NCBI GenBank assembly: GCA_001766655.1
Contig: MJCC01000002.1
Span: 343,050 to 407,049 of the forward strand
Source: Phytomonas francai
Taxonomy: Eukaryota > Euglenozoa > Kinetoplastea > Trypanosomatida > Trypanosomatidae
Length of the DNA: 64,000 bases
Direction: 5' to 3'
The first letter of the stretch is position 1; each line of letters starts with the position of its first letter. Below the pieces are notes generated by a model. That model was not told the DNA's origin and searched no databases. It saw nothing but the letters and a program-made list of their open reading frames with translations. The translations under genes and the position numbers were made by a program. Shown in pieces: positions 47,014 through 56,300 of this stretch.

Positions 47014-50000
47014 CTATTGATGCAGAGATGAAGACATAACCTTCAATCCCTCACCCCAGTACGCTAACAAAGATGGAAGGAGGTTATGTTGCTGTGCCAT
47101 GGCGATCCCACCGTATAAATGATGTCCTTTACAAGAGCTGTTGTCCTTCCCATGTTGATTAAACCCAGTTGTTACTCTGTATAGTTGATACGTTGGAACC
47201 ACATCAATTGGAAGCTCGAATGTAGCGGCTTCGTTTGCCTCATGCTGGCCATTATAAGACACATTTTCCACACAAGCAGCTGTGGCCCCGTTCACTCCAT
47301 GCTCCATAAAGAGGCTCTGGGTTTTATTCGGGTCTGAGTATATCGCCAAGCATCGTAAATCGTAGATAGCAGTCCGTTCAAAAGGAAAACGAAGCAGCTG
47401 AGAATGCAGCGGCTCATCAATTCGATCGACGTTCTCAACAGGAGGCGATGTCGTACGCATTTGCGTATTGATAATATTCTGTTGGCCCACTTCCAAAAGC
47501 TCATAAAAACGGGTTGCGCAGAGCACGGTCGGGCATACAACCTCGGATACGCCATCGGGGTATTCTACATGAGTCTCAGAGATACCGCCGTCATTGTTTC
47601 CAGTAAGCTCTGCATCCGAATTGGAGACTTTCAGACCGACCAAGTAACGCAAAACGGAGCCAAGAAGAGCCATGGCATCGTGAGGTGTCGTACCACGGCC
47701 AATGTCGTCTATGAGTATCAGCGTACCTGTCAAATGATGCCCTGGAACGGCAGCAACACATGAAACCGTAGTGTTATCGCGAGGTTGAAAGACGTCCCCC
47801 ATTCCTGTATTCCAAGTTTCGCGCTTGTCCTCACTTTCTTCATACCTCCTAAGCGGTTCTCTTGTAGCTTCGCTGACGGTAGCCGCAGCGGCAACCCTTT
47901 CATAGGCACAATGGCGTAGTATCCGATTCAATTGAAAACATTCAGATTGGAAGCTCGAAAGCTGTTCTGTGATCACACCTGTAGAATTGCAGGTGATGAT
48001 ATAGCCGAAAAGTCCAATTTTTGCCTCGCGCGAGGGAACGAAAGAGCCCAGATGAGCAAGAATGACAATTTGTGCGATGGCACTGATTAACGTAGATTTA
48101 CCACTACCACTCCCGCCCGTCACAACGCAGATCTGTTTACTCGCGTCGCTTGTAGTAAAGGTAAAGGGGACGAGTTGATTGCCGCCAAGAACCTGCTGTA
48201 AAAGGGGATGCCACCCGTCAACAATATCCACAAGGCCACGCTTCATGACAAGTTGCGGGCAGACCCACTGGTACTCTATCGCACAATACGCAAAGCTTAA
48301 GAGACAGTCTAGCTCTGCCAGTGGTCGTGTCGGAGTCAGCAAATCTAAAGAGCACCTTAGCAGTTCCTCTTCCAACTCGCGTCGCACATCATTTTCGCGC
48401 ATGACCATGCGTTGAAGGAGATCTCCAACATAAGTGTCCAGCTCTTTCATTTTGTTTGTTTTAAAGTAAAGCAACCCCTCGGAAGTTTGAACATGTTTCC
48501 AATTGTACATTCTGCAAAATTGGTCTAGTACGTCTTCAGCTGCATTTGCCGAGGCTAGGTAGCGACTATCGATACTGGCACTCGAAGTCTTCGGCGGGGA
48601 GACACACAAGGAGCCCTCAAAATCTGTAGCCTTTTTTTCGCCTAACCCAGTGCATTGTGACAGGCACGAAAGAAAAGTTTGCTCATCGAGGCACAGGACG
48701 TAGCCAAGAGACTCTATTGAGGTGCACCGGAGTGTGTACAGCGCCCCTTTCATGTGGGTACCAGTGTTTCCCATGTCCCTCAACAGCTCTAGTCCACTTT
48801 CCTTGGCTTGTTTCTCAAGTATGGATGGCAAATAGGCATAATGCTCTCGCAGCTCATCTAGTACACCGTCGACACCCCATTGAAGGGTTATTGCATAGCA
48901 GTTCATTTTACAGGGGTCTCGGTTCACCATGGAGGCGACGTGATATAAAAAATTATCACCCCGCTGATCACCTGTCGTACCATTACGTCTGTAGTTGCGG
49001 TCACATCTCGTCTGAGTGTTCTGAAGGATACAAAATATCGAATTCTCCAAAGTCGAGGCCATATTTTGGATTGAATCCAGGTTTATACTATTTATGAGGT
49101 TTCGCAAAAAATTCACCTCATGGGCTATGGGTAAAAGAAGGGCATGCAAAGCGATAAGTCCATGCATAGTCTGGAGCAATAGGCGATAGTGTCTTAGTGT
49201 TGCCCTGCCGCGTCGCATAAATGTGAAGGCAGGATCGGTTGGATGTATTTTTTTAAGTGCACAACGGATCTGTTGCAGAGTGTCTCGACAACCGACCACT
49301 GAAAAATACTGAACCACCTGCTGTCGCTGCTGAAGCTCGTCGAGATCGCAGCTGGGCAGAGCAAACCATTGCCGAAGTAGAGCGTGTCCAAATGCACTTA
49401 CTGTCTTGTTCACAATACTGAACAAAGAAAGACCCTCTTTTGGCTGACCAATGCCCTGGTATGCGCACGGATGGCGCTCTGTCCGAGTTAGCTGCAGCCA
49501 TTGGGACGCCACCGCGTCGACGTACATGATGCCACAGGGCATACGTTCCACAATATTGTGAATATTAGATTGTACTAAAGAGGTATATCTGAGTAAAGCA
49601 GACATGGCGGACAACATGGCCTTGTGATTAAGATTGAAGCGATACGAGATTTCTTCCATTGTAAGCTCTGGATACATACGCAAAAGCTGTGGAACTACAT
49701 CATCAGGGTTGAAAGCGCTCGCTCTGGAAAGACGAGATGGCGTAAAACCCAATAAATGGCAAATTTCTGCCAATAACTCAGAACCCTCACTTGGAAGAAA
49801 AATAAGGGGCTGATGAGTCTCCAGAACCCGTACCAGCCAGAGCAAACTTGAAGGAATATCGTCCTGGGTGAGGACAGGAAGTATACGCGGATTCGCGCCC
49901 TTACTGGTGATACCAGCCCTGCAGTGACTGCGACTACCAATGCCAAACACCACCCCAGCTTCAAACACCTCAATGATACAAGTGAGAGGAGAATACTTGG

Positions 50001-50148
50001 CGCAACCTACGCGAGAACCATCCAAAATGAGAGTCATCAATTCGTGCGGCGAAGAGTCGGTATCTTCCAGTTCAGATTCATCATATCCTCCTTCGTTCGA
50101 ATTCTGTGCATGAAACGACAGCAAGCTCGACGGATGACGATCCTGCAT
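47014..50148 (-). CDS. MSH5: MutS homologue MSH5 (meiotic)
   Basis: The first in-frame ATG is at 50146-50148 (MQDRHPSSLLSF), giving 1044 residues; the longer frame opens only with GTG. The core segment at about 225-275 (ERHPCAYQGIGQPKEGLSLF, then LLRQWFALPSCDLDELQQRQ) matches MSH5, whose equivalent has HPS...LKEGLSLFGILN and LLRLWF.RPTHDL. The mismatch-recognition domain of MSH2/6 is absent, as in MSH4/MSH5. The C-terminal ATPase has Walker A GGSGSGKST at 678-686, followed by AHLGSFVPSREAKIGLFGYI, and Walker B LILIDDIGRGT at 811-820. MSH4-MSH5 forms a clamp that stabilises meiotic recombination intermediates. Odd points: the Walker B catalytic Glu is Asp (IDD for IDE), the Walker A is GGSGSGKS rather than GPN..GKS, and about 60 extra residues lie between the Q-loop region and Walker B. 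It is longer than the ~830-residue human protein. Confidence 0.85.
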   Translation of the reverse strand: MQDRHPSSLLSFHAQNSNEGGYDESELEDTDSSPHELMTLILDGSRVGCAKYSPLTCIIEVFEAGVVFGIGSRSHCRAGITSKGANPRILPVLTQDDIPSSLLWLVRVLETHQPLIFLPSEGSELLAEICHLLGFTPSRLSRASAFNPDDVVPQLLRMYPELTMEEISYRFNLNHKAMLSAMSALLRYTSLVQSNIHNIVERMPCGIMYVDAVASQWLQLTRTERHPCAYQGIGQPKEGLSLFSIVNKTVSAFGHALLRQWFALPSCDLDELQQRQQVVQYFSVVGCRDTLQQIRCALKKIHPTDPAFTFMRRGRATLRHYRLLLQTMHGLIALHALLLPIAHEVNFLRNLINSINLDSIQNMASTLENSIFCILQNTQTRCDRNYRRNGTTGDQRGDNFLYHVASMVNRDPCKMNCYAITLQWGVDGVLDELREHYAYLPSILEKQAKESGLELLRDMGNTGTHMKGALYTLRCTSIESLGYVLCLDEQTFLSCLSQCTGLGEKKATDFEGSLCVSPPKTSSASIDSRYLASANAAEDVLDQFCRMYNWKHVQTSEGLLYFKTNKMKELDTYVGDLLQRMVMRENDVRRELEEELLRCSLDLLTPTRPLAELDCLLSFAYCAIEYQWVCPQLVMKRGLVDIVDGWHPLLQQVLGGNQLVPFTFTTSDASKQICVVTGGSGSGKSTLISAIAQIVILAHLGSFVPSREAKIGLFGYIITCNSTGVITEQLSSFQSECFQLNRILRHCAYERVAAAATVSEATREPLRRYEESEDKRETWNTGMGDVFQPRDNTTVSCVAAVPGHHLTGTLILIDDIGRGTTPHDAMALLGSVLRYLVGLKVSNSDAELTGNNDGGISETHVEYPDGVSEVVCPTVLCATRFYELLEVGQQNIINTQMRTTSPPVENVDRIDEPLHSQLLRFPFERTAIYDLRCLAIYSDPNKTQSLFMEHGVNGATAACVENVSYNGQHEANEAATFELPIDVVPTYQLYRVTTGFNQHGKDNSSCKGHHLYGGIAMAQQHNLLPSLLAYWGEGLKVMSSSLHQ

Positions 50149-50555
50149 CGCCCACACTATTGAGGTTGTTCGGATCGAAAGATGCCAATCCGCCCCATTA
50201 ATCGAAGCAGCGACGCCTTGATTGAAATAAAGATTTTTTTGCCTATGGTATCCGTCCCCCCTCCTATGGTTTTAAAGCAATTGCTTTGGATATCCTACAA
50301 ATTATAGAAAAGGGAACCGGTATTAGAAAAATAATTTTAGAAATGATACCAAGCTTCATTTTGATATAGAATGAATATGCATTAAGCGCATTTGTTACTT
50401 TAAAAAAAGGCAAAAATAGGAAAAAATTACCTTCTTTCATATATTCGATCTTGACTGAGAGAAAATTGTATTTGTACCAGGTAAGAAAAAGTAAAAATAA
50501 GAAACAGAAAAAAAAACATCTATGAAATCCTTGCAAGGAAATGCATCAGGATTTT
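50149..50555. other. Spacer
   Basis: No gene or notable structure is seen between histone H2A and MSH5. It is AT-rich, with an A run at about 50509-50517. Confidence 0.4.
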
Positions 50556-50957
50556 TTAGGCGGCATGAGCAGCCTTGCTGCTCTTCCCCCCTTTGTATTT
50601 CTTTGCAAGGGCCTTGTTTACGCTTGGCACCACACCACCATGGGAAACAGTCACGTGCTTGAGCAGCTCGCCGAGGTCGGCATCATTGCGCACCGCCATG
50701 GTAAGCGTGCGTGGGGACAGACGGTGCTTCTTCTTACCTGACATGGTAGAATACTTCACAGAAAGCTCCAGGAGCTCAGCTGTCAGATACTCAAGCACAG
50801 CGGCCAAGTACACGGCACCCGAGGCACCGATGCGGCGAGCGTACTGTCCGCGGCGAAGCAATGAGCCAACACGACCTACAGGGAAGATGAGCCCAGCCCT
50901 CGCTGATTTTGACTTGTTTTTGCGGGAAGCCTTTTTTGCACTGCGTGGGGTTGCCAT
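50556..50957 (-). CDS. H2A: Histone H2A
   Basis: This 133-residue core histone starts at ATG 50955-50957. It has a basic tail ([20 protein letters not shown]) followed by the H2A signature [20 protein letters not shown] and the histone fold ([54 protein letters not shown]). The divergence from animal H2A ([12 protein letters not shown] where AIRNDEELN occurs) is typical of kinetoplastids. The C-terminal tail is short and ends KSSKAAHAA without an SQ motif, so this is canonical H2A rather than H2A.Z or H2A.X. Only one copy is present here; kinetoplastid histone genes are often tandem. Both flanking spacers differ from the PFR spacers. Confidence 0.97.
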   Translation of the reverse strand: MATPRSAKKASRKNKSKSARAGLIFPVGRVGSLLRRGQYARRIGASGAVYLAAVLEYLTAELLELSVKYSTMSGKKKHRLSPRTLTMAVRNDADLGELLKHVTVSHGGVVPSVNKALAKKYKGGKSSKAAHAA

Positions 50958-51050
50958 AGTGTCGGAAAGTGAGACGAGAGTATACTTCTGAGGAGGTTAG
51001 GAAACTTATGTGGGCTGATAGCGTAGACCTGATAGATTTTAATGTGTAGA

Positions 51051-51093
<43 letters not shown>

Positions 51094-51680
51094 CAAAGGG
51101 TGTATTCAAAAAAGTGAAAAATGAAACCAGACAACTGCGTAAATCTGTCATCATGTGGCAAAAATTAATGGAGGCATTGCAAAGCATTGCCACGCCCGCT
51201 TTGTTGTATTTTTTATTGTCATATAAGTACATACAAAGATACATTTTAAAAAACATGACAAACTATTTCTTTGTCACCCACGTTGCTATTAGTACAAAAA
51301 AGGATGGCATATGCGAATAAAGATCATATCATGGAACATAATAACATGATGAGAAAAGAATTGTATATCACTCAACGTTTTAATTTTCCTTTTTTCACTA
51401 ATAGCCTATTTACATCCTACCGGTTAACGATTCCGCATGATAAAGAACCGAAATGACAAAATAGATACTCCAACATCCTCAAAAATATACATATGTTCTT
51501 TCAAACGATATTCAGCTTAATAACAACAGAAAGAGAATACCAAAAACTTGAAGGAAAAGGTACTAATGGGAAGCGATGTGCACAAGACATATAAAAATAA
51601 TTTGAATGTATATATAAATTATCCACAAAGATTCGCTCCTACATTCTGTTTTTCTTTTCGAATCGAACAAAAAATTAAGT
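50958..51680. other. Spacer with long (TA)n
   Basis: No gene is seen. Between the PFR1 copy 1 stop and the H2A start it holds (TA)n at 51055-51091 and otherwise AT-rich sequence. Confidence 0.45.
51055..51091. repeat. (TA)18 microsatellite
   Basis: This uninterrupted alternating A/T run of about 37 nt is the longest in the window and lies about 100 nt upstream of the H2A ATG in coding sense. Confidence 0.95.
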
Positions 51681-53465
51681 TTATGCCTCAATCTGATCGT
51701 TGTCTGCGGCGATTGCAGTATCAGCGCCTGTTCCACCGGCGATCTGAGCTGCGGTTGCACCGGAGCGGAGAAGACGGGCCCGTTTGATCTCCTCACGCTC
51801 TGCAGCAATCTTCACCTCCTCTTGCTTCGTCAAATGCGACTTATACTCCACCATCTTGCTACGACGGGTCAAAACCTCCTCATTGTTTTCGTCGACAGGG
51901 TGGCTGAACTCGATGCCAGCGGCGTCCAGGGCCTCCTCGGACTCCTTGAAGTCGTCCAGGGTAACAGCCTGCTTCTCCTTCAGCATCGCTAGCTCCTCCT
52001 CCACACCTTGACGCAGCTTGTAGAGCTCCTTCTTCATGTCTGCGTGCTTCTTCGCATTCGGGTCGAACGTCTCAACACAGAACTCCAGTTGAATGTGCGT
52101 CGTACGGATGTTGCGGTCAATCTCTTCGAGGCGTTTCTCCTTCTTGTAAATAAGCGAGCCCAAAGTGAGGTACAGCAGGCGAAAGTATTCCAGGTGCTCC
52201 TTGTGCACCTCGAGACGCAGCGCGGCAAGCTCCTGGTTCGCCTTATCGAAACGTGCCTTCACACCGACACAGCCCTCCGCCACCATCTCCTCGATCAGGC
52301 CCGTGCACTTGATACCCACATCGCAGTTGTACACTGTCAGCTCCAGAAGCTTCTTGTGCTGAGACGCGATTTCAAGGAACTGCGAGTTCTCCACGCGGCG
52401 CTTCTCCTCACGGTCAATCTCCTCAACACGGCGCTTCACCTCGTCGAAGCGATCCGTTCCCAGTTGCTGAAGCTGGCGCTCAAGGTCCTGGATCTTGTTC
52501 CAGTTCTCTTCCTGCGCGTCTTCGTTTTCACGGACAGCACGCTCACTGCGCTCCTTCCCCGCGGCGTACCGCTTTGTCGCCTCGGCATTCTCGATGTCGG
52601 CGCGCTGGATCGCATCCTGAATGTGCTTCAAGTCGGTCTCACACCGCTGCTTGAGGCGGCGCTTCGCGTCCTTCATCTGGCTTGTCTCCTGGTTCGCCTG
52701 CTTCTGTATCTCGTAGATCTCCTTGAACTGCGCGTTCTCCTCCTCGACTTTGCTGATCAAACCGAACTTGTCCTTGAGCAGCTCGATCAGGCGCTCCTGC
52801 AGTTGTACCTTGGTCCACATCTGTTCCTCCGCGACCTGCATTTCACCATCGTGCATCGCGACGTTCTGGATCTCGTTAGTCTTCTCCAACTGCGCAAGTA
52901 GGGTCTTCATCTGGTCATCCGTGGATGCCAATGCGTTCTGGATCTGCGTTGTGTTCATAATGTCCTCGACCATCTTCAGCATGGATGTTGGCACCTGAGC
53001 CAACTGCGTTGCGTCTAGCTGCGAACGGCGAAGTTCCTCCTCGACCTTCTCAATTTTGGCGATGCTGTTATCAATCAGTTGCGTAAAACTCACCACACGC
53101 GTCTTGTTGCGATTCTGGCGCAAATCCTGCAGCACCTTCTTTATACCAATGATGTCCATTAGCTGTGGTTTGTCCTCCGGGCGATACAGCTCGCGCTGGT
53201 TCATCTCCAGACCGCATACGCGCATCAGTTTGGCCAGGTCGTACGCCTCCATCAGATTCCATTTGGTACCCATCTCGACAGAAGCAAGAAGCTCCTGGGC
53301 CTTCTCGTGGGAGCCTCGCAACTTCTGTCGCTGCATTTCAGACCAGTCAGATATGTGGAGCTCTTGAATGAGCTCCTCGTTCTCAAGGCATCCCGTCTTA
53401 AGCTTCAGGTTATGGATCTTCTGCTTGCGGGCGGCCTCGAGTCCTGATGTTTCTTCGGTTGACAT
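51681..53465 (-). CDS. PFR1: Paraflagellar rod protein PFR1, copy 1
   Basis: This 594-residue protein starts at ATG 53463-53465 (MSTEETSGLEAARKQKIHNL). It is almost entirely alpha-helical coiled coil, with blocks highly conserved in kinetoplastid PFR1 (PFR-C) such as QVAEEQMWTKVQLQERLIEL, EEIDREEKRRVE, LGSLIYKKEKRLEEIDRNIR and TTHIQLEFCVETFDPNAKKH; the length equals that of PFR1 proteins (about 595). PFR1 and PFR2 are the main components of the lattice beside the axoneme, needed for normal flagellar beating. This copy is the downstream member of a tandem pair; both encode the same protein. The 5' flank differs from copy 2, and here an AG acceptor dinucleotide lies directly before the ATG. Codon usage is strongly GC-biased at third positions compared with neighbouring genes, as in highly expressed genes. 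Confidence 0.97.
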   Translation of the reverse strand: MSTEETSGLEAARKQKIHNLKLKTGCLENEELIQELHISDWSEMQRQKLRGSHEKAQELLASVEMGTKWNLMEAYDLAKLMRVCGLEMNQRELYRPEDKPQLMDIIGIKKVLQDLRQNRNKTRVVSFTQLIDNSIAKIEKVEEELRRSQLDATQLAQVPTSMLKMVEDIMNTTQIQNALASTDDQMKTLLAQLEKTNEIQNVAMHDGEMQVAEEQMWTKVQLQERLIELLKDKFGLISKVEEENAQFKEIYEIQKQANQETSQMKDAKRRLKQRCETDLKHIQDAIQRADIENAEATKRYAAGKERSERAVRENEDAQEENWNKIQDLERQLQQLGTDRFDEVKRRVEEIDREEKRRVENSQFLEIASQHKKLLELTVYNCDVGIKCTGLIEEMVAEGCVGVKARFDKANQELAALRLEVHKEHLEYFRLLYLTLGSLIYKKEKRLEEIDRNIRTTHIQLEFCVETFDPNAKKHADMKKELYKLRQGVEEELAMLKEKQAVTLDDFKESEEALDAAGIEFSHPVDENNEEVLTRRSKMVEYKSHLTKQEEVKIAAEREEIKRARLLRSGATAAQIAGGTGADTAIAADNDQIEA

Positions 53466-54097
53466 TCTGTAAAAGCTTCACTGAGGTTTATGGGTATATT
53501 AAAAGATAATATTTTTCTTGTTGAAAATACTAGTGTAACAGTAAATCTTCCTTGTACAGAAAGAGGGAATGAAATAATAAATAAAAGCATGAATATAAGC
53601 ATGTTAATAAAGAAAAAAATTCTAATGATGCCTGAATTATACTATATTAAAAATATTTAATAGTTTTCACATCATTCATACAATTTACGTTCCTTCAAAA
53701 AAGATCTCAATCGTTTTCCCAAAATTTAACGAAAAGTTATAATAAGCCCTTATTCTATTCCTGTACATAAGGTAGGTTCTAGTGTCAACAATTACATATG
53801 CCTAAAAACAACCAAAGGGAAAGAGGACTTAATGGATTTTTTCTAAAGAGTAAAAATGCAAAATAAAAAAAATACATCGATAAAAGAATTAATACTGGTG
53901 AAAAACAGCCTGAAAAAGCCAAAATAAGAGAAACCCAACATGAATACATATGATACATGAGCTCCGGATCACGAAATGGTAGGAATAAATCTACAAACTT
54001 TAGAAGAAAGTACCTAACCTACGGAACAATCAGTTAGGAATGGTGCCTCATCCGGGAAAAATTATCATAGTTAAAAAAGTAATTAAAAAAATTAAGT
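53466..54097. other. Spacer between the PFR1 copies
   Basis: No gene is seen. It is AT-rich and shows no similarity to the spacers on either side of the pair, so the two PFR1 genes do not share UTRs. Confidence 0.5.
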
Positions 54098-55882
54098 TTA
54101 TGCCTCAATCTGATCGTTGTCTGCGGCGATTGCAGTATCAGCGCCTGTTCCACCGGCGATCTGAGCTGCGGTTGCACCGGAGCGGAGAAGACGGGCCCGT
54201 TTGATCTCCTCACGCTCTGCAGCAATCTTCACCTCCTCTTGCTTCGTCAAATGCGACTTATACTCCACCATCTTGCTACGACGGGTCAAAACCTCCTCAT
54301 TGTTTTCGTCGACAGGGTGGCTGAACTCGATGCCAGCGGCGTCCAGGGCCTCCTCGGACTCCTTGAAGTCGTCCAGGGTAACAGCCTGCTTCTCCTTCAG
54401 CATCGCTAGCTCCTCCTCCACACCTTGACGCAGCTTGTAGAGCTCCTTCTTCATGTCTGCGTGCTTCTTCGCATTCGGGTCGAACGTCTCAACACAGAAC
54501 TCCAGTTGAATGTGCGTCGTACGGATGTTGCGGTCAATCTCTTCGAGGCGTTTCTCCTTCTTGTAAATAAGCGAGCCCAAAGTGAGGTACAGCAGGCGAA
54601 AGTATTCCAGGTGCTCCTTGTGCACCTCGAGACGCAGCGCGGCAAGCTCCTGGTTCGCCTTATCGAAACGTGCCTTCACACCGACACAGCCCTCCGCCAC
54701 CATCTCCTCGATCAGGCCCGTGCACTTGATACCCACATCGCAGTTGTACACTGTCAGCTCCAGAAGCTTCTTGTGCTGAGACGCGATTTCAAGGAACTGC
54801 GAGTTCTCCACGCGGCGCTTCTCCTCACGGTCAATCTCCTCAACACGGCGCTTCACCTCGTCGAAGCGATCCGTTCCCAGTTGCTGAAGCTGGCGCTCAA
54901 GGTCCTGGATCTTGTTCCAGTTCTCTTCCTGCGCGTCTTCGTTTTCACGGACAGCACGCTCACTGCGCTCCTTCCCCGCGGCGTACCGCTTTGTCGCCTC
55001 GGCATTCTCGATGTCGGCGCGCTGGATCGCATCCTGAATGTGCTTCAAGTCGGTCTCACACCGCTGCTTGAGGCGGCGCTTCGCGTCCTTCATCTGGCTT
55101 GTCTCCTGGTTCGCCTGCTTCTGTATCTCGTAGATCTCCTTGAACTGCGCGTTCTCCTCCTCGACTTTGCTGATCAAACCGAACTTGTCCTTGAGCAGCT
55201 CGATCAGGCGCTCCTGCAGTTGTACCTTGGTCCACATCTGTTCCTCCGCGACCTGCATTTCACCATCGTGCATCGCGACGTTCTGGATCTCGTTAGTCTT
55301 CTCCAACTGCGCAAGTAGGGTCTTCATCTGGTCATCCGTGGATGCCAATGCGTTCTGGATCTGCGTTGTGTTCATAATGTCCTCGACCATCTTCAGCATG
55401 GATGTTGGCACCTGAGCCAACTGCGTTGCGTCTAGCTGCGAACGGCGAAGTTCCTCCTCGACCTTCTCAATTTTGGCGATGCTGTTATCAATCAGTTGCG
55501 TAAAACTCACCACACGCGTCTTGTTGCGATTCTGGCGCAAATCCTGCAGCACCTTCTTTATACCAATGATGTCCATTAGCTGTGGTTTGTCCTCCGGGCG
55601 ATACAGCTCGCGCTGGTTCATCTCCAGACCGCATACGCGCATCAGTTTGGCCAGGTCGTACGCCTCCATCAGATTCCATTTGGTACCCATCTCGACAGAA
55701 GCAAGAAGCTCCTGGGCCTTCTCGTGGGAGCCTCGCAACTTCTGTCGCTGCATTTCAGACCAGTCAGATATGTGGAGCTCTTGAATGAGCTCCTCGTTCT
55801 CAAGGCATCCCGTCTTAAGCTTCAGGTTATGGATCTTCTGCTTGCGGGCGGCCTCGAGTCCTGATGTTTCTTCGGTTGACAT
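54098..55882 (-). CDS. PFR1: Paraflagellar rod protein PFR1, copy 2
   Basis: This 594-residue protein starts at ATG 55880-55882 and has the same translation as copy 1 at every residue. It is the upstream member of the tandem pair. Its 5' flank is different: in coding sense an AG is followed by a T run and a CA-rich stretch directly before the ATG, giving a possible 5' leader of about 20 nt. Its 3' flank also differs beyond 12 nt after the stop. Kinetoplastid mRNA levels are set largely by UTRs, so the copies may be expressed differently while making the same protein. No frameshift or stop breaks either copy, which argues that both are functional. Confidence 0.97.
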   Translation of the reverse strand: MSTEETSGLEAARKQKIHNLKLKTGCLENEELIQELHISDWSEMQRQKLRGSHEKAQELLASVEMGTKWNLMEAYDLAKLMRVCGLEMNQRELYRPEDKPQLMDIIGIKKVLQDLRQNRNKTRVVSFTQLIDNSIAKIEKVEEELRRSQLDATQLAQVPTSMLKMVEDIMNTTQIQNALASTDDQMKTLLAQLEKTNEIQNVAMHDGEMQVAEEQMWTKVQLQERLIELLKDKFGLISKVEEENAQFKEIYEIQKQANQETSQMKDAKRRLKQRCETDLKHIQDAIQRADIENAEATKRYAAGKERSERAVRENEDAQEENWNKIQDLERQLQQLGTDRFDEVKRRVEEIDREEKRRVENSQFLEIASQHKKLLELTVYNCDVGIKCTGLIEEMVAEGCVGVKARFDKANQELAALRLEVHKEHLEYFRLLYLTLGSLIYKKEKRLEEIDRNIRTTHIQLEFCVETFDPNAKKHADMKKELYKLRQGVEEELAMLKEKQAVTLDDFKESEEALDAAGIEFSHPVDENNEEVLTRRSKMVEYKSHLTKQEEVKIAAEREEIKRARLLRSGATAAQIAGGTGADTAIAADNDQIEA

Positions 55883-56300
55883 TTGGTGTGTGTAAAAAAA
55901 CTTGTTAAAGAATATGAGCTACTTTATTTGAAAATTGACAAGAAAGCACTTCGATATTTTTACAGAAAGAGGTTACTGAGGGAGAAGCAAGAATTGAAAT
56001 ACATTATAAATATTAAGGGCACTAAGTAGCCTCTGCTACACCATCCCCCTTATGCTTAGCAGAATTTATCTTCCTAGACTCGAAATCAAGTGGAGGTTTT
56101 TATAAATTGACTAAATTTGCAATATTGTATACATGTTCAGAAAATTTCATATATATAGGCGTGCTCGCAAGTAATTGAATCAGAGAGCTTTTAAAACATG
56201 AAATTAGTTTGAAGCAGGAAAATATGTTATTTTAATTAAATATATGTGCACTTAATTATTCGATTTCAAAATATTTACCCTCACTTGATATTATATCTTC
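55883..56300. other. Spacer
   Basis: No gene or clear structure is seen. It is AT-rich sequence between DPH1 and PFR1 copy 2. Confidence 0.4.

Larger units (their letters stand above)
51669..55883. repeat. Tandem duplication of PFR1 with unrelated spacers
   Basis: Two direct repeats, 51669-53466 and 54086-55883 (period 2417), appear identical at the DNA level: their translations agree in the coding frame and in other frames on both strands. Identity extends only about 12 nt past the stop and 1 nt before the ATG. The spacer between the copies and the outer flanks show no similarity. Confidence 0.88.

Noticed and set aside
52008..52901. Plus-strand 297-codon open frame inside PFR1 copy 1 (and its twin at 54425-55318)
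   Set aside because: It is antisense to a highly conserved coiled-coil gene with biased codons; leucine-rich antisense frames are a known shadow of Glu/Lys/Gln-rich coding sequence.
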